The notes under the pieces were generated by a model that saw nothing but the letters and a program-made list of their open reading frames with translations, did not search any database and was not told where the DNA came from. From assembly GCA_007922225.1 (NCBI GenBank), contig ML679961.1, positions 68,614,890 through 68,678,889 on the forward strand: a DNA stretch of 64,000 bases. The letters run 5' to 3'. The translations under genes were made by a program, and so were the position numbers. Within the stretch, counting starts at the first letter, position 1, and each line of letters opens with the position of its first letter. The stretch is from Emydura subglobosa. Lineage: Eukaryota; Chordata; Testudines; Chelidae. This document shows, one piece after another, positions 1 through 27,500 of this stretch.

Positions 1-165
1 AGATATGACTCCATGGGGCTCCATAGCCAACCCTACGGGATACCATTAGGAGAAAAACCTTTTGGTGACTCTGCATGTAGCACGCATACACTTACTTGGA
101 ATCAACATGAGCAACACAGCTTGAAGAACAATCGTTACGGAAGGTTAGTAACAGTTTTTTTTATT
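1..165 (+). mobile_element. 3' terminal fragment of a DIRS-like element
   Basis: The stretch around 100-160 (a motif like tggaat..acatgagcaacac, then gaagaacaa..gttac, a short spacer and a T run) is a diverged copy of the right terminal repeat of the DIRS element at 44263-44333. The order and spacing of the blocks are the same. The window edge cuts the element, so only its end is seen. It lies in a CKAP5 intron. Confidence 0.5.
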
Positions 166-15029
<14,864 letters not shown>

Positions 15030-15510
15030 AGCTGCTTGAGACAGAGCATGGCTGCTGCTTAGCTGTCTTCAGCTTTAGTTTACTAAACTAGAAGTCTTCA
15101 TAGTTAAAGGGGCCTCATTTAGGCCTAGTGTATACAAACTCGTTTATGTATAATACAGTGGATTTTGGGGGATGATCTGAGTCATTGTGGCACAAGTATT
15201 TGTACATACTCTGCTTCTCAGTAAGCATCTCTTGACAATAGAAGACTGTCAGTGTATTAGTTGTAGTGTACAGACCTCTAAACAGCCATTCTCCAGCTCA
15301 GACTAGCTTCTCATAACTTGGTTTATTTGTAAAATTGTCTTAAGATCTTTTCCTAGCTTTTAATTCTTAGAAGCTCTTTAGTGGTTTCACTTTTAATTTT
15401 GTGAATTCTTCTCCATGTAATCCTTGAACTGTTGAGTCTGTATGGACGCATGGCATGAAGTAACTAATTTAAGTGTCTTTTGTAAATAAAGTTTGCATTA
15501 ACTATACCAG
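15030..15510 (+). terminator. CKAP5: CKAP5 3' UTR and poly(A) signal
   Basis: About 480 nt of 3' UTR follow the stop codon. The canonical AATAAA at 15485-15490 is followed by GT-containing sequence, so cleavage is expected near 15500-15510. No other AATAAA was noted between the stop and this site. Confidence 0.75.
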
Positions 15511-16186
15511 TCCCTGAACAGCAGCAGTGACTGTCCATGGGAATAGAAGCCCACTGTGTATTCTTAGATGCTACTGAATGGGTATTTCTGAGCTGAAACC
15601 AGATGCTCTTGAGCTGAATACAGCAATGGACTGCCCTGGGCTGCTGCTACTACTATCCATGGATGGGAACCCTAGACCTTTCAGCCTTTTATTTCTACCA
15701 GCCGCGTTGTTGCTGTTGATATGGCTGCCTGTCAACTTCTTCCTAAGAACATCCAGGAAGCAGAAAGGAATTATTTAGACTCTCAAATGTCTAGCAACTT
15801 TAAGTTATAGGCCTTGTGAAGTCACTACAGAAGAGCAAGCATAGTCCCTACTGTAAGTGCAGTGACATCACCGTCCCCTTCAAGAGACGTTACTGAGCGA
15901 TAGAAATGTTCCTACATAACAGGTAAGCGGTATTCCCCTGTTCAAAATATTCTCAGCCAGGAGTCCAAGCTCATGTGGTTTGCCTTATGTAGTTGTTCAC
16001 ATACAAGTGGATCCCAGCATACAGAGCCACTATTGTAATTATAAGTATGTGTTCAGGATGACTATGATTTTAGCAAGCCAGCACACTCACTAATGTCTCT
16101 ACAAGTTCTGTGATTATAGCAGTTTTTGAAAAATTTTGCCATTGAGTGTGATCAGTAAAAGGACATTTCCTATGGTTACTATTTAT

Positions 16187-16217
<31 letters not shown>

Positions 16218-18559
16218 CACATGAAATTTTGACCTCTACTGCCATTGCCTGCTTGCTGTTTAATGTGATAGTTGTCTTCACCATTCATCACAGTTACTAT
16301 GGAATACACTTGCACATCTGTTTGAGCTGTATTCTGTGTTACTCATAGAGGGTTTCTGTAGCATATTCTTGCCCTAGGTTGATCTCTGCTCTCTGAAAAG
16401 ATGCTGCTTCATGGACTACTCCAGGGATAGTCAAGCAGCAGCACGTGAGCCACATTCAACTTTTTTTACAGTTAAAGTGCAGCTTGTGGAGCTCCCTAGG
16501 CACCCCCTGCCCCATTCTCTGCCTAATAGACTGGGAGGTGGCAGGGGGAGCGTGGGGCTTCTGCCCCACAGGAGGTTCCTGCTGGGGCTCAGCTTCAGCA
16601 AGAGTGGGGCTGAAGCCCCAGCAGGCATGCCCTGTGGGGCAGAAGCCCCAGAGCCCAGCAGTCTGTGCCCCAGCTCTTGAACTTCTGAAGATTGTGGTAT
16701 GTGGCTTGGAAGGTCAGCAAGTTTGACCACCCCTGCTCTATTCTCTTAAGTCAGCAAGCAGCTCCTGGCATTAAACTAATCTTGGCTGAATTTTAAGGCA
16801 TCTGTGAAGAATATAGATTAAATCAGTACCTTCTGTACATGCATTCTGTGCTGCAGGTTCTTCAACGGACTGTTTCTTTCTACAGAAATGGAACTGGAGT
16901 TCTTGTGAGGCACTAACTTGATACTTGGTGGCTGTTGAGTCTATGGAGTGGGGAGAGTGACTGATCTAGAGGGAATCCCCATCTTACATTACACTGGCCA
17001 GCTGCTGTCCATCATTTCCTAATCCTAGTCTGTTCCAGCTTTCTGTCCAGGTCTTCTGAAAACAATTCAAGGCATAAGTAGGTCTCATAACCTTTTGAAT
17101 GGAATAGACCTCTGACTGCAATAAAACTGCAGCTGGGGCTGTGCATCTACAGAGCAAAGCTGGATAGTTCGTTGGCAGTGGAGCCACTGCTATCACTATT
17201 CATTTAGTGCTGGGTGTTGCAATGATAAATTGCCAGTTACTTTCTGGGTTCTGGTTTGCTTTTTGCACAAGGTCTCAGAAATGTAACAGCAAAACTGAGT
17301 CTCACTCAGCTACTTTCAATCCGTTGCAAAATGCTGCATCCTTTGTGTTTTATAATCGCTAATCAGATCAAGAGATGGTTCAGTAGTGAGTGGAGTAAAA
17401 GGAATGCCTGTAAACAAGTTAGTTTGGAAGTTAAGTTCAGAAGCAATTAGGAAAAAGTGGTTTCTTAAGTGATACTTAAGGTTTTTCCCCTAGGCTGTTT
17501 CTGCGGAATAGCTTATTCTAGTCTAATGGTGCATGGTTGGCCTCAGGCATTGATAGGTCAAATTTAGGCTGTTAAAAACATTTCAAAACATGTAACAAGT
17601 TAGCACTTTAAAGTGACTGTACCAGACATTCAACTAGTCTTTCCTCCTCATTTTCCCCACAAAGTACATTAAAACTGACTAATAATGGAAGGTCAGGACA
17701 CTTCAAATCGCACACCGTTAACAAAAGCAGCAGATCCCCCTCTAAATTTTTTTGTGGAACTTGACCATTTTAGAGTTTTTTCCCTTGTTACACCAGTGCA
17801 CATGGGACATCTATGCTGCTGTAGGAATGGCTTTTAAATTGCCAAGTAGGGGACAGGGAGTTGAGCCTACAGAGCCATTGGTCTGATGCATTTAATAATT
17901 AATCCCAGCAGTTCAGAAAAACTAATTACCTTTTTATTGACCTACTACCCCATTCTTTTAAAAAATAGTCTTTCCCTTGCAGCACAATGAGCTGTTTACA
18001 CTGACTGTCCTAGTCTTCCCCCCGGCCCTGCCACCGCTATGACAATGAGATGGAGAACAAGGCATTTAGGGGCAGTATGTGCTGGGGTGCAAAGATTGGT
18101 TCTGAAGCAGATGCTTTCTCTATCCAAGAGCCTGAGCTTGAGCCCTTACTCAAAGACCTAAAAAACATTAGACTGGGTATCTTCCACTCATAAGATATCC
18201 TTTCCTTTCCGGGACAATATGTTGTAGGTGGGCCATTGCCTTCCTCTTGCTGAGGGTGAGTTTTCCTGGAGTAGCATTTTAATAACCTCTTACAGTAGTT
18301 TAGTGTTTTTCCTTCACTATAGGCTCAGTCCAGTTTCTAGAAGCTGATTCTTTTCAACAGAGAAGGAGCACACGATCAAATCTCTTAAGCATCATCCCTG
18401 TTTTGGAAGTGATGTGACTTCCTTATCTCTGCTGGGAGATAGTGTGTTTAAAACACTAATGGTCAGATGCTATCCTGCTTGGGCTACTAATTACACAGAT
18501 TGGAGTTAGATGAAACCCAGTCCTGTTCTCTAAGCACTGCCACCATACAAAGCAGGTAC
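15511..18559. other. CKAP5-F2 convergent spacer
   Basis: Intergenic sequence between the 3' ends of two converging genes. It contains an A tract of about 25 bases (16187-16211) and the hAT-like repeat at 16422-16735. No supported coding exon or RNA gene is seen in the remainder. Confidence 0.6.
16422..16735. mobile_element. hAT-like nonautonomous element
   Basis: Left end CAGGGATAGTCAA and right end TTTGACCACCCCTG (inverse CAGGGGTGGTCAAA) form an imperfect terminal inverted repeat. The flanks gactactc and ctctattc could be a decayed 8-bp duplication. The GC-rich interior carries repeated ggggcttctgcccc / ggggctgaagcccc palindromic blocks. No coding capacity is seen. Confidence 0.55.
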
Positions 18560-18699
18560 AATCCTTGTTACAACCATTTTATTGGCAATGTTTCCAGAGA
18601 ATGTTTTATGCCTCTTGCCATTTTACTTCAGGTTCTTTAGGGTTCATATGGCTAAAAATCAAAGCAGATGTAAGAGTCGAGAAGTGGCAGGTGCTTCCT
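18560..18699 (-). terminator. F2: F2 3' UTR with two AATAAA signals
   Basis: On the minus strand an AATAAA lies at 18583-18578, about 120 nt beyond the stop codon. A second AATAAA (18704-18699) overlaps the stop itself, because the last codons read CAA TAA followed by A. The distal signal is the more ordinary one. Using the proximal one would leave a 3' UTR of only some 15-25 nt. Confidence 0.65.
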
Positions 18700-21541
18700 T
18701 TATTGCCCATATTTGTTGATGGTTTTTAGCATCCATTTCTTCAAACGGAATACGTGTGTATAAAATCCGTATTTACCATCACGATCACAACCTTCTCCCC
18801 AGGAGACGATCCCCACCTGATACCAGCGGTTATCTTTTGGGCTCTTACAGAGACAGACAGAAAAGTAAATTAGTACTCTACACAACGAGTGCTGGCCACA
18901 AGAGCAACAACTGCAGTGAGATGGGGTCTAGATCTCCAGCTGGGCTAGGAAGAGGGTAAATAGTAATAGCTGTAGACCCACTGCATAGGAGCACTCAGAA
19001 TCATCTCCCAGCTTGCATATGTACTTACATCAGGGGGGTAGCCAGCCATCCCTTACTAAAACTCTTTACAGGTGGTCTCAATGTAGAATGTGGCTGGATT
19101 CTTTCAGCATTTCTCTTCAAGGGTTCAAAGTTCAGACTCACAAAGGGAGCTGCTGTTTGGATAATTGCATCTGTAGCTATTTGGAAGATGTGCCCTTCCC
19201 AAGGCTTTAGTAGTTCAACTGAGATCCCCTGCTAAAGTCTCCCATGAGCAAAGGCACTGTTCTGGTGCTTGTTGCACATACCTTCATGACGAAAGGGCCG
19301 CCACTGTCTCCCTCACAGGCATCCCCTCTCTTGGAGTCTTCAGGACTGTACCCTGCAGGAGAAGAGGTAAAGTTTCAGATAGGGAGGGGCTATTCTTTTC
19401 TCTACCTTTTTACCTCTATCTCCTCTCAATACCTTTAATGTTAGTAGACTTACACTGATGCTAACTGCATGTCCCTTCCAAACAGCCCCTTACTCACCTG
19501 CGCTGTGTGTCATAAGAAGGGAACAGGCTTGCTTGATTAGTTTCTTCCCATTGAAAAAGCTCAAAAACAAAGGTGCTTCCTCACAGCCATCCCCACCTTC
19601 TGTTTCCCTCGATCATCTCAGCAACATTCTCTAATGCGAGTGCTGCCTTAATTCCATCTCCTCTCCCCTGGGTTAGTACAACTCCCCAGACTCCCCTTTG
19701 GGATTCCCCACCCTACCCCCTACAGCTTTGGCCTTGGATATTGCAGGTCTCTCCGCCAAGCCCTAGTTCTCTGAGCAGAATCCACAGTCACAGAGTATTT
19801 AGTACAGGAGCCCGTTGCCTTATTTAAGATCATACCTAGACTTGCTTTACTCGATCCCCTAAGGGCTGTCTTTGCTATTCTCACTTGATTTCTTCCTATA
19901 GTATCACCACTGCTGTGGTGAGAGCTCTCTGCTGCAGCTCTGGAACAGTCTCCCTCTATTTTCATTACCTGAAACTCTGTTTCCTTGTCCCTATGTGGTG
20001 CAGTCTCTGCTCTCAGCTGGTGCTATTTAACTGCTTTCAGGAATACAGCTGGATGAAGCACCATGTAAAACAGTACTGTAGTGTAAGCTGGCTCTGGCAG
20101 ACACTCCATAACACTCAATATGCTGGTCAGAGTAGTGGTCAACCACCAATGCGTCAGAATCCCCCCATACTGAACTCTGCTAATTCTGTACATTTACAGG
20201 GTCAGGTGATACACAACAGCAGGAACTGGGATTGTACTTTGTCAGTGTCTTTGCACAGAATTACAAACTTTATTCACAGCCCTAAATTCTTCATTCCCTA
20301 CCTAGGTTGGGAATTCCAGAGGCTCATTCGTGCCCTAGACACACACTTTAGCACTACTCTAAGTTTCTTGGGCAATAACTAGACTGAGTGAGTCCCTGTT
20401 CTCATGTTATGGCACATGGTACCAAGAGAGCAGTTTTGCCCCCTACCCCATCCATCACTGCTCCCATGTGCAGCAGCACTTACCTGCGCAGAACATGTTG
20501 TCGGTGAGTTTGATGTTAGTGGATGCCCTGCAGGTATCCTGGCTGACTATGGGGAGGTTCACCTGTTGCAGAATCGAGGGCAGGGAGCCTGCGCCAGAGC
20601 TCCAGGTCTCATACAAATTTCCCCATCCAGATACTCGCCCTTTGAATCCTGTTAACATCAGACTGCAGGAAGAAGCAAGGTTAAAGCACATGGCAATACA
20701 TGCCACCCATAGCACTGCCCAGACTCTGGGGGCACCTCACCAACTGGCTCCCCTATTGCAAACCAGCATAGTAGATGCATCCTGCTTTTTGCTAGGGCTT
20801 TCCTGATTCTTCATGTAGACCCAAAGGAGACAATTGCAGCCCTTCTCCAGGGGGTTCTGGTGCTGCTTTCTCCCTCCAGCCTCCTCACCTCTGCACCAGT
20901 TCCCTGGTGGGGAGGCAGACAGGGTGGATGTGGTCGCTCAAGCCTACAGGTTTCTTCAGGAGCATCAGTGCAATGTCACGGTCCAGGTTCTCTTTCCAGT
21001 TGTACTTGGGATGGATGATTATTTTATCCAGCTGGGCTATTTTCTCTGTGTTCCGCTCATATCTGAAACCAGTCCAAGGGAAGGAGAGAAGTGACTATGC
21101 AGCAGCAGCTCTGGGAGCTGCTGGCCGTCTGGATGGCTTGCAGCACCATCCCTCTAATGACAAGGAAGAGTGGTCCTGAGAGGGGTGCAAACTGCCTTCC
21201 CCTTCACTCTAGGGTCCAGGATCAGCGGTGAGTGGCATGGGAACCCACTGTAACCAGAAGCATATAGCAGTCTGGGTCGCCGGGGGGTACCCATACCGCC
21301 AGATGACATCCTTTCCAGACCCCACCCTCATTCTCTCACTAAACTTGTGGGAGACTCCCATTCAAGTTCTTACTTTGTTCTCTGGTGCTTCCCAATCCGC
21401 ACCAAGATATCATCTACAGTGAAGTTCTTGTCCCAGGGTGGGTAAAAGAGGCAGTGGGCAGCAGTCAGGATCCAGCGGTCACTGATAAGGCTGGCACCAC
21501 ACAGTAGCTCCTGCGGACTCCTCCTGAAAAGCATCACCTGC
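18700..21541 (-). CDS. F2: F2 exons 10-14: thrombin serine-protease domain
   Basis: The catalytic triad is complete: His in LTAAHC (exon 10), Asp in NLDRDIAL (exon 11) and Ser in GDSGGP (exon 13). Exon 10 has the thrombin-specific 60-loop YPPWDKNFT with its N-glycosylation sequon. Exon 12 has the autolysis-loop region GWGNLYETW and DNMFCAG. Exon 14 has [19 protein letters not shown], which retains the tyrosine of the sodium-binding site that makes thrombin a fast allosteric enzyme. The autolysis loop is one residue shorter than in human. No inactivating change is seen. Confidence 0.95.
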
Positions 21542-24500
21542 CTGGGAAGGAAGAGAAGGAGGAGAGGGATTTACCCATAGCACTGGCTCAGCTGGCTGCA
21601 TGTTCCTACTTGCCTTGCAGGGAGAGCAGTTTGGCATGAGCAGGGAGACCTGCCTGCACTACCCCAGGAGACCACAACAGCATCTCTCTGGCATGAGTCA
21701 GGTCTAGTCCTGAGGACTCTGGGCCCTGGAACTGTGGATGAGTATTCTTGCAGTCATATCTGAAGGGTACTTTTCACCTACCGCTTTTTGCATCTAGCTA
21801 GCCTTCTAATCCCTGCCCTGGCCACCAACAGACACATGTACCTGCAGGACTGGAACAAGTAGGATGAGGATGAAACAAAAACTCTTCAGAGTGCTTCCCT
21901 TTCCATGGCTGCCAGGCACTTGACTCCAAAAGGAGAGACGGAGTCTCCCTCCGGTAAAAGCGCGGTCAAGTCAGCCCTCAGAAAGGGCTATGAGCAGAGG
22001 TGGTGCTGGCTGCATGCCCTATGCCAGGTGACAGACTTCTGATTTCCCCTGGTCTAAAAGGGAAGGCTGTGTGGTTCCAAAGAAAATAGTGTAAAGAAAC
22101 TGCAGCAATGGTACTTACCAAGGAGCACTGCCAACTTCTGCATCTTCCCCCTTTACAACCCGGCCCCCAACATAGGAGTCCAGCAGCTCCTGCTCACTCT
22201 TATCAGAAATCTTTTTCTTCTCAAACAGGGGACGGATGCCACAATCTGAAAAACCAAGCAGTTCAACTCTGATTTGCAATGCAGGGGACCTGATCTACAG
22301 ACATGCTTGACTAGGAGTAGTTGGTAGCTGAGTGCTCAGCCATTGTTCCTGCCTCATTCTCTATTGTGCTCTTTGCTGGGAGAGGCTGGGACTGGAAGAT
22401 CCCCCAAAGCCAGCACTCTTGCACCTTCTCCTATAGCACTTCTTGCTCTGAACAAGGGCTGAAGTAGCAGGGATATCCCCTATGGCACTTCCTGCTGGGG
22501 AAAGCTGGGACTGTAAGGGCTGTGAGCTTCCTCCCAACTGGAGGCCTAACCTTCGATGATCTTTTTAGACAGAACCTAAAGTAGCTTTAACATTCACCTC
22601 TGCTTTCAGTAGTTGGCATTTAACAGGCTTGTTGTTTTGAGGAACATTGTGGGAAGTAGCTGCAGCCTCTGCAGCATCTTTGGTGCTATGTTTGTACCTC
22701 CTGGGTCCTTTGCTCACCTGTTTCACCTGAACCAAAAGTCTTATCATCAAAGAAGGTTTGGTGCTGTTCAGTAATGGTCCGTCCTGCTATTACCTCGTCC
22801 ACCTCCTCCAGAGACTTCTCTGAGAGAGGGAGAGAGATGTTGAGAGGCAAGGTTCCAGCATTTCATGTAGGACTTCATAAGAGGCACTGTCCCTTCCCAC
22901 TTAGATTGGGGCTGGTGGAAGTATCGCTTTTTTTAAAGCGAGACCCATTTGTTAATTCTCCTTCCCAACCTCTGGCCAACAGGTGAACTAATAAGGAGCA
23001 TCCAGTTGGCTGGAAGACGGGGGATATATTTGAGAGGGGTGGGGGGAATGGGGTTGTCAGTGAGTAAAGGGCCCCTTCTAAACTCAGGCAGAACCCTACA
23101 TGTGTGCACATATACTGTGTAACCCTCACATGCATGACTTCATGTAAGCACATGAATCCCATACCTATAGCCTACTGTGAGCCCTTGTGACCCACCCAAT
23201 CCTCACCACAGGGTCCCTTCACAACAGTACTGTATCCTCCTGGGTATTGTGAATTGCTCCCACTCTGCAGGCCCAAGATGCCCATTGCAGATCCATAACC
23301 ATCAACATGCCTCACCACAATAGTGCAGGTCACAGTACTCAAAGGTGGTATTTGGATGATCCACATAACACCAGACACCTTCATCATCCCCATCAGGATT
23401 CCGGCAATAATTCTTCACCAGCTTCACTTCTTTGATAAAAGTAGTTCCACTGCTTAGCTCCTTTGCCTTGTCAGAGGCCCATGGCAAACACTTGGCCCCA
23501 GAGACGGTGACAGAGAGAGTCCCGCTGTAATACAGCCCCTGGTCCATTTCACATGGCTGCTGTGTAACGTCTGCTGGAGGGGCCCGTGGACTAAATGGAA
23601 CTGTGGTCTTGTCCTGACCTGAAAGAGAAGGCACAAGACAGCGATTATCAGACTCATGACCCTGCAGTGGGAAGTGCTGGTGTCTGGCTACATCAGGCCC
23701 CAGAGCACTTCACTATGTCCCATCACTCCACCATGCCTAGGAGACCCCACACTGCATCACATGGGATACCCTTCCCCCAGAGCCCAGAAGTCCCTCCCTC
23801 ACCATTGAGGCACCTGGGAGTGCTGCTTCAGTCAAAATAAAATGAAGCAGCCCTTCATCCCATTTCTCTATGCCATTCCCAGCTGTTAATGGAAATGCAT
23901 TGTTTTTGTATTTTCAGTGGCAGGCTCCCTTCAGGGCAGTTACATAGGTGCCCCAGACTGAAACACGTACACACACTGGGGACTCCACAGCAGAAACAGG
24001 CACCTCTCTGCAGTCCTACATTCAGGCAGCAGACTCGGGCACCTTCGTTAACAAGTTTATGGAGGGTTACCCAAGAACCCACCTACAATTCTGAGCTAGA
24101 GCTACCACTGCCCTCTACTCCTTCGGTCACATCGGCGGCGAGGAGGGTGGAAAGCCCTTTGCAGTGATGTGCTGCCAGCTTCCAAACCAGAGTCCCCCTC
24201 AAAATGTTTATGCCTCAGTCAATGAGGCACAAACTATTCTTCACAGCCCCAACATCCATTAGTTTTAGACTCTTCTGCCCACAGGTCTCACCTGGCGGCA
24301 AGTTGTGGGGGGCAGGGCTCCAGTTTTCCTGGGCAGGCAGGCAGCCACCAGGAGAGGCACTGTGCAGCAGTAGCTTGGCCTCACCCTCCTTTCTTTCTCC
24401 TTGTGTAGTACAGGAGCCCCTGTGGCAGCTCCTGTGATGAGAGCAAGCACCTCCATGATACGGTAGCTATCTAAGTGAGCAGCAGCGGGGTCAAGCCTAG

Positions 24501-27500
24501 CTTCCGAGAGGCTGCCCCTCCCCGGTGTAGCGGATTCTTGCCTTGCATGGGCACCCTGTGCACCATCTGTGCAGGGAAAGGGCACCTCTCTAATGTGCTC
24601 ACTGAGTGTGCAAGCAAGATAATGGCTATGGGAGAGTCAGCTGGTAAAAGCCTCTGCCATGGGTCAGAAACTGGCTAAGGAGCTGAGCATGGCATAGGGA
24701 CAAGTGAGCAAGTCTCCCCCTGGCAAAGGGGAGCAGTGGCCCGTGGACATGAGGCTGCTCCTAGCGAGATGGCTACCATGTTCAATGAGACTGAGGCCAG
24801 GCTGCTCTCAAGGAAGATGGCTGCCACTCGAGGGAGCTGGAGAGCGAGGCTGGGCTAATGAGGTGCAGGGGGCTGCAGCCTGGCCTGGGAGAGGCTGAGG
24901 GGATGTCTGGGGGGGGGGGGGTTAGCAGTCGGTGGGAGAGGAGGGGGGCAGCTGCCGAGCCTGCCAAGCTAGGGAGGGGCCGGACCAGCGCTGCCAAGGC
25001 TGGAGAGTGTTTGCGGCTTTGGCCCAGGCTGGAAGTTGCCCCGCCCTGCCCCAAGGGAGAGCGAAGCACGTCCGGTGAAAACATGACCAACCCCACCCAA
25101 TTTTTTTTATCCACAACGAAGATGGTGGATTATGCATTTCCCGTTCCGGCCACGTGGTGCCAAAAGCCGAAATTCCAGAAGCGACCAGGCCCAAAACTCG
25201 GCGAAAGGACCTGGACGTGGGGCCGCAGCAAACCTGCTGCGAACAGGCCCCCCAAAAGAGCGATCCGCGGCGCTGAAATGACAACAAGTGCCTGGCTTGC
25301 AAAGGGGCCCGAATCAGCTTCTAATCAGCTGACTTGGCACGGCTTTCAGCGTTGCCTGAGGTAAATCCCTCTCTGACTGGCTGCCTGCCCCATTGTCCCA
25401 CCTCCTGGGGAAGTGCAACCTGTCAGAGCAGCCGCAGGAAGCAGGCAGATCTGTCCCCTCGGGAGCCCACGCCAGCCAGTCTCACAGGAGGGGAGCAGGA
25501 GAAGCCCAGCAGCTCAGGGCAGCTCTGCTCCCTGCTCCCCTCCTGGGAACAACAGGCTTCCTCTGCTCCTCCCCCTCCACACAACACCTGGCCTGGGAAG
25601 ACGGAGGCAGCAAGGAATCCCTGGAGTTGCAGGAACAAAGGGTGGGCAGGTGTGGGGGTGAGAGTTCCTGCAGCAGGGTGCCAAAATCACTTTAATCAAT
25701 TTGAGACCATTGACACCACTAAGTGTCACACCTCCACCCTGGAGGGGGGCAGGAGTTTCAAAAAATAACCCAAAGATCTATTTTGGCCTCTTTCTGTATT
25801 CAAAATAATTTATTTCGGGGGCTGAATTTTGAACCAGAGATGATCACACACAAATGGGGGATGGGTGGTTTTGCCATTAAGATTACATAAAAACAGAAAG
25901 CAGGCCAAAAAAAAGTGATTGATTTAAAAAAAAAACAAAAAAAACCAACTCCTTGATTTTGGAGGAGTCTGACTCATGATTTACGAATGCCTGGGGTTGG
26001 CAGTATTGATGCGGCTGCCCCAAGACTGTAGAGGGCAGGACGTTATTTAGAAGTACTGAAGAACAGTAAAGATTAAGGACTTCAGAGGGATCTACCAAGC
26101 TAGGTGAATGGACAGCACAATAGTGAGCCCTCTCCAGCTCATCAGTGTGCCTTTGCCTTCCAAGACATAGTGCCTCCACCCATTCCCACAAGACCCCTCC
26201 CTCCCGCATCTTCTCTCCACAGACCCTCCCCTTGCTTGAGGTCCTTTGTGTCAATGTTAGAGCAAATTCTTCCTTCCCAGGGAGGGTGGTAATCTCAGGG
26301 CCATGTAGAGACTCACCACACACTGGAAGAGCACACTCCTCCCTTCTCACTGTTGGGTCTCGGGTGTAGCACCAGGGTCCACTTGGGTGGTCATCTGGGT
26401 TCCTGCAGTAATTCTTGATGAGATTGGCATTCGGATGGGTGGTATTGCTAAACCTACGAGAAAGGAGTGGTGAGGTACATAGCAGTCGAGAGACCCTTCC
26501 AGTCAGGGTTGTGGCCTCCCCCACAACCTGGCTCCTCCAACCGGTGCTGGGATTTAGTGCAGGGAAGAGGGATTCAGACTTACTCAGGCCTGTGAGGGAA
26601 TTTGCTTGACCAGAACTGACATTCAATCCCCGACTTGGTGACAGAAACTGTCCCCTGATAATTCTTTCCCTGGCCTGCAACACAGTTTCCTGCCAAAGTG
26701 CAAACAGAGGACAAGTCAGACCCATGGGGAAATCAGAGGCATTAGTTTCATGGAGTCCATAGGTACCAGCCTACAAATCCCTGACTTGGGTTCTCACATA
26801 TATGCATAGACACACTTAATAACACACATTAAACAAACTTTACTCCAAGCTCATCCTTATGGACTTCACACCTGTATCTCAATGCCTGGAGCTGGGGGCA
26901 GCTGGAAATAGTGGAGAGGGGCTGACTGAGGGCAGCTGGGCTGCATTGTATTCTAGGGTCAAGTATATCTATCCTGTGCTATTCCAAGGTTTTCAGGATA
27001 TAATGAAAAGTGTTTGTGGGGGATCAATATGGCAGGGGGAAGTCTAGGGAGCCCTGACTCACCCTGTAAGTGCTGTTCTTCCCCCTGATATTGCCCATCT
27101 GGTGGGCTCCCAAGTTCTTTAGAATTTCCTTCCAAATTCTGCCAGATGCAGGTTTCTGGGAACTCACCATCACCAGAGGCTCACAAGGTCTCCATGCCCC
27201 TCTTACCTTTCAGACACTCATCCAGAGCTGTTCTGGGTGTCCTCTGGGATTCACATGCTAACAAACAAGAGCAAGAAACCTGTCAAGTCAAAGGGACTTC
27301 AATGGGCAGTGTAGCTCAAGTCAGCATAACATCTGAGGGGACAGAGCCCTGGGGAGTGAGCCCTGCTAACAGAGCTAGGGAGCCAGCTCTCTTGAGTGCA
27401 ACTGTACACCCTTGGGACATCCAAGCATTTGCAGGACTCGAACCAACTTACCAGTGTAGTTCCTCCAGAATTCATTCTGCAAAACAAATGCAAACACTTA

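Noticed and set aside
16187..16211. A tract as the tail of a processed pseudogene
   Set aside because: The sequence before it shows no gene-like content or target duplication that I can recognise.
19885..20382. Plus-strand frame of 165 codons in F2 intron 12
   Set aside because: No splice context, no recognisable domain, antisense to an intron of a well-supported gene.
25883..26725. Minus-strand open frame of 280 codons
   Set aside because: F2 exons 5 and 6 lie within its span and only exon 6 is read in frame; the rest is intron read-through. The true coding parts are bounded by clear splice sites.
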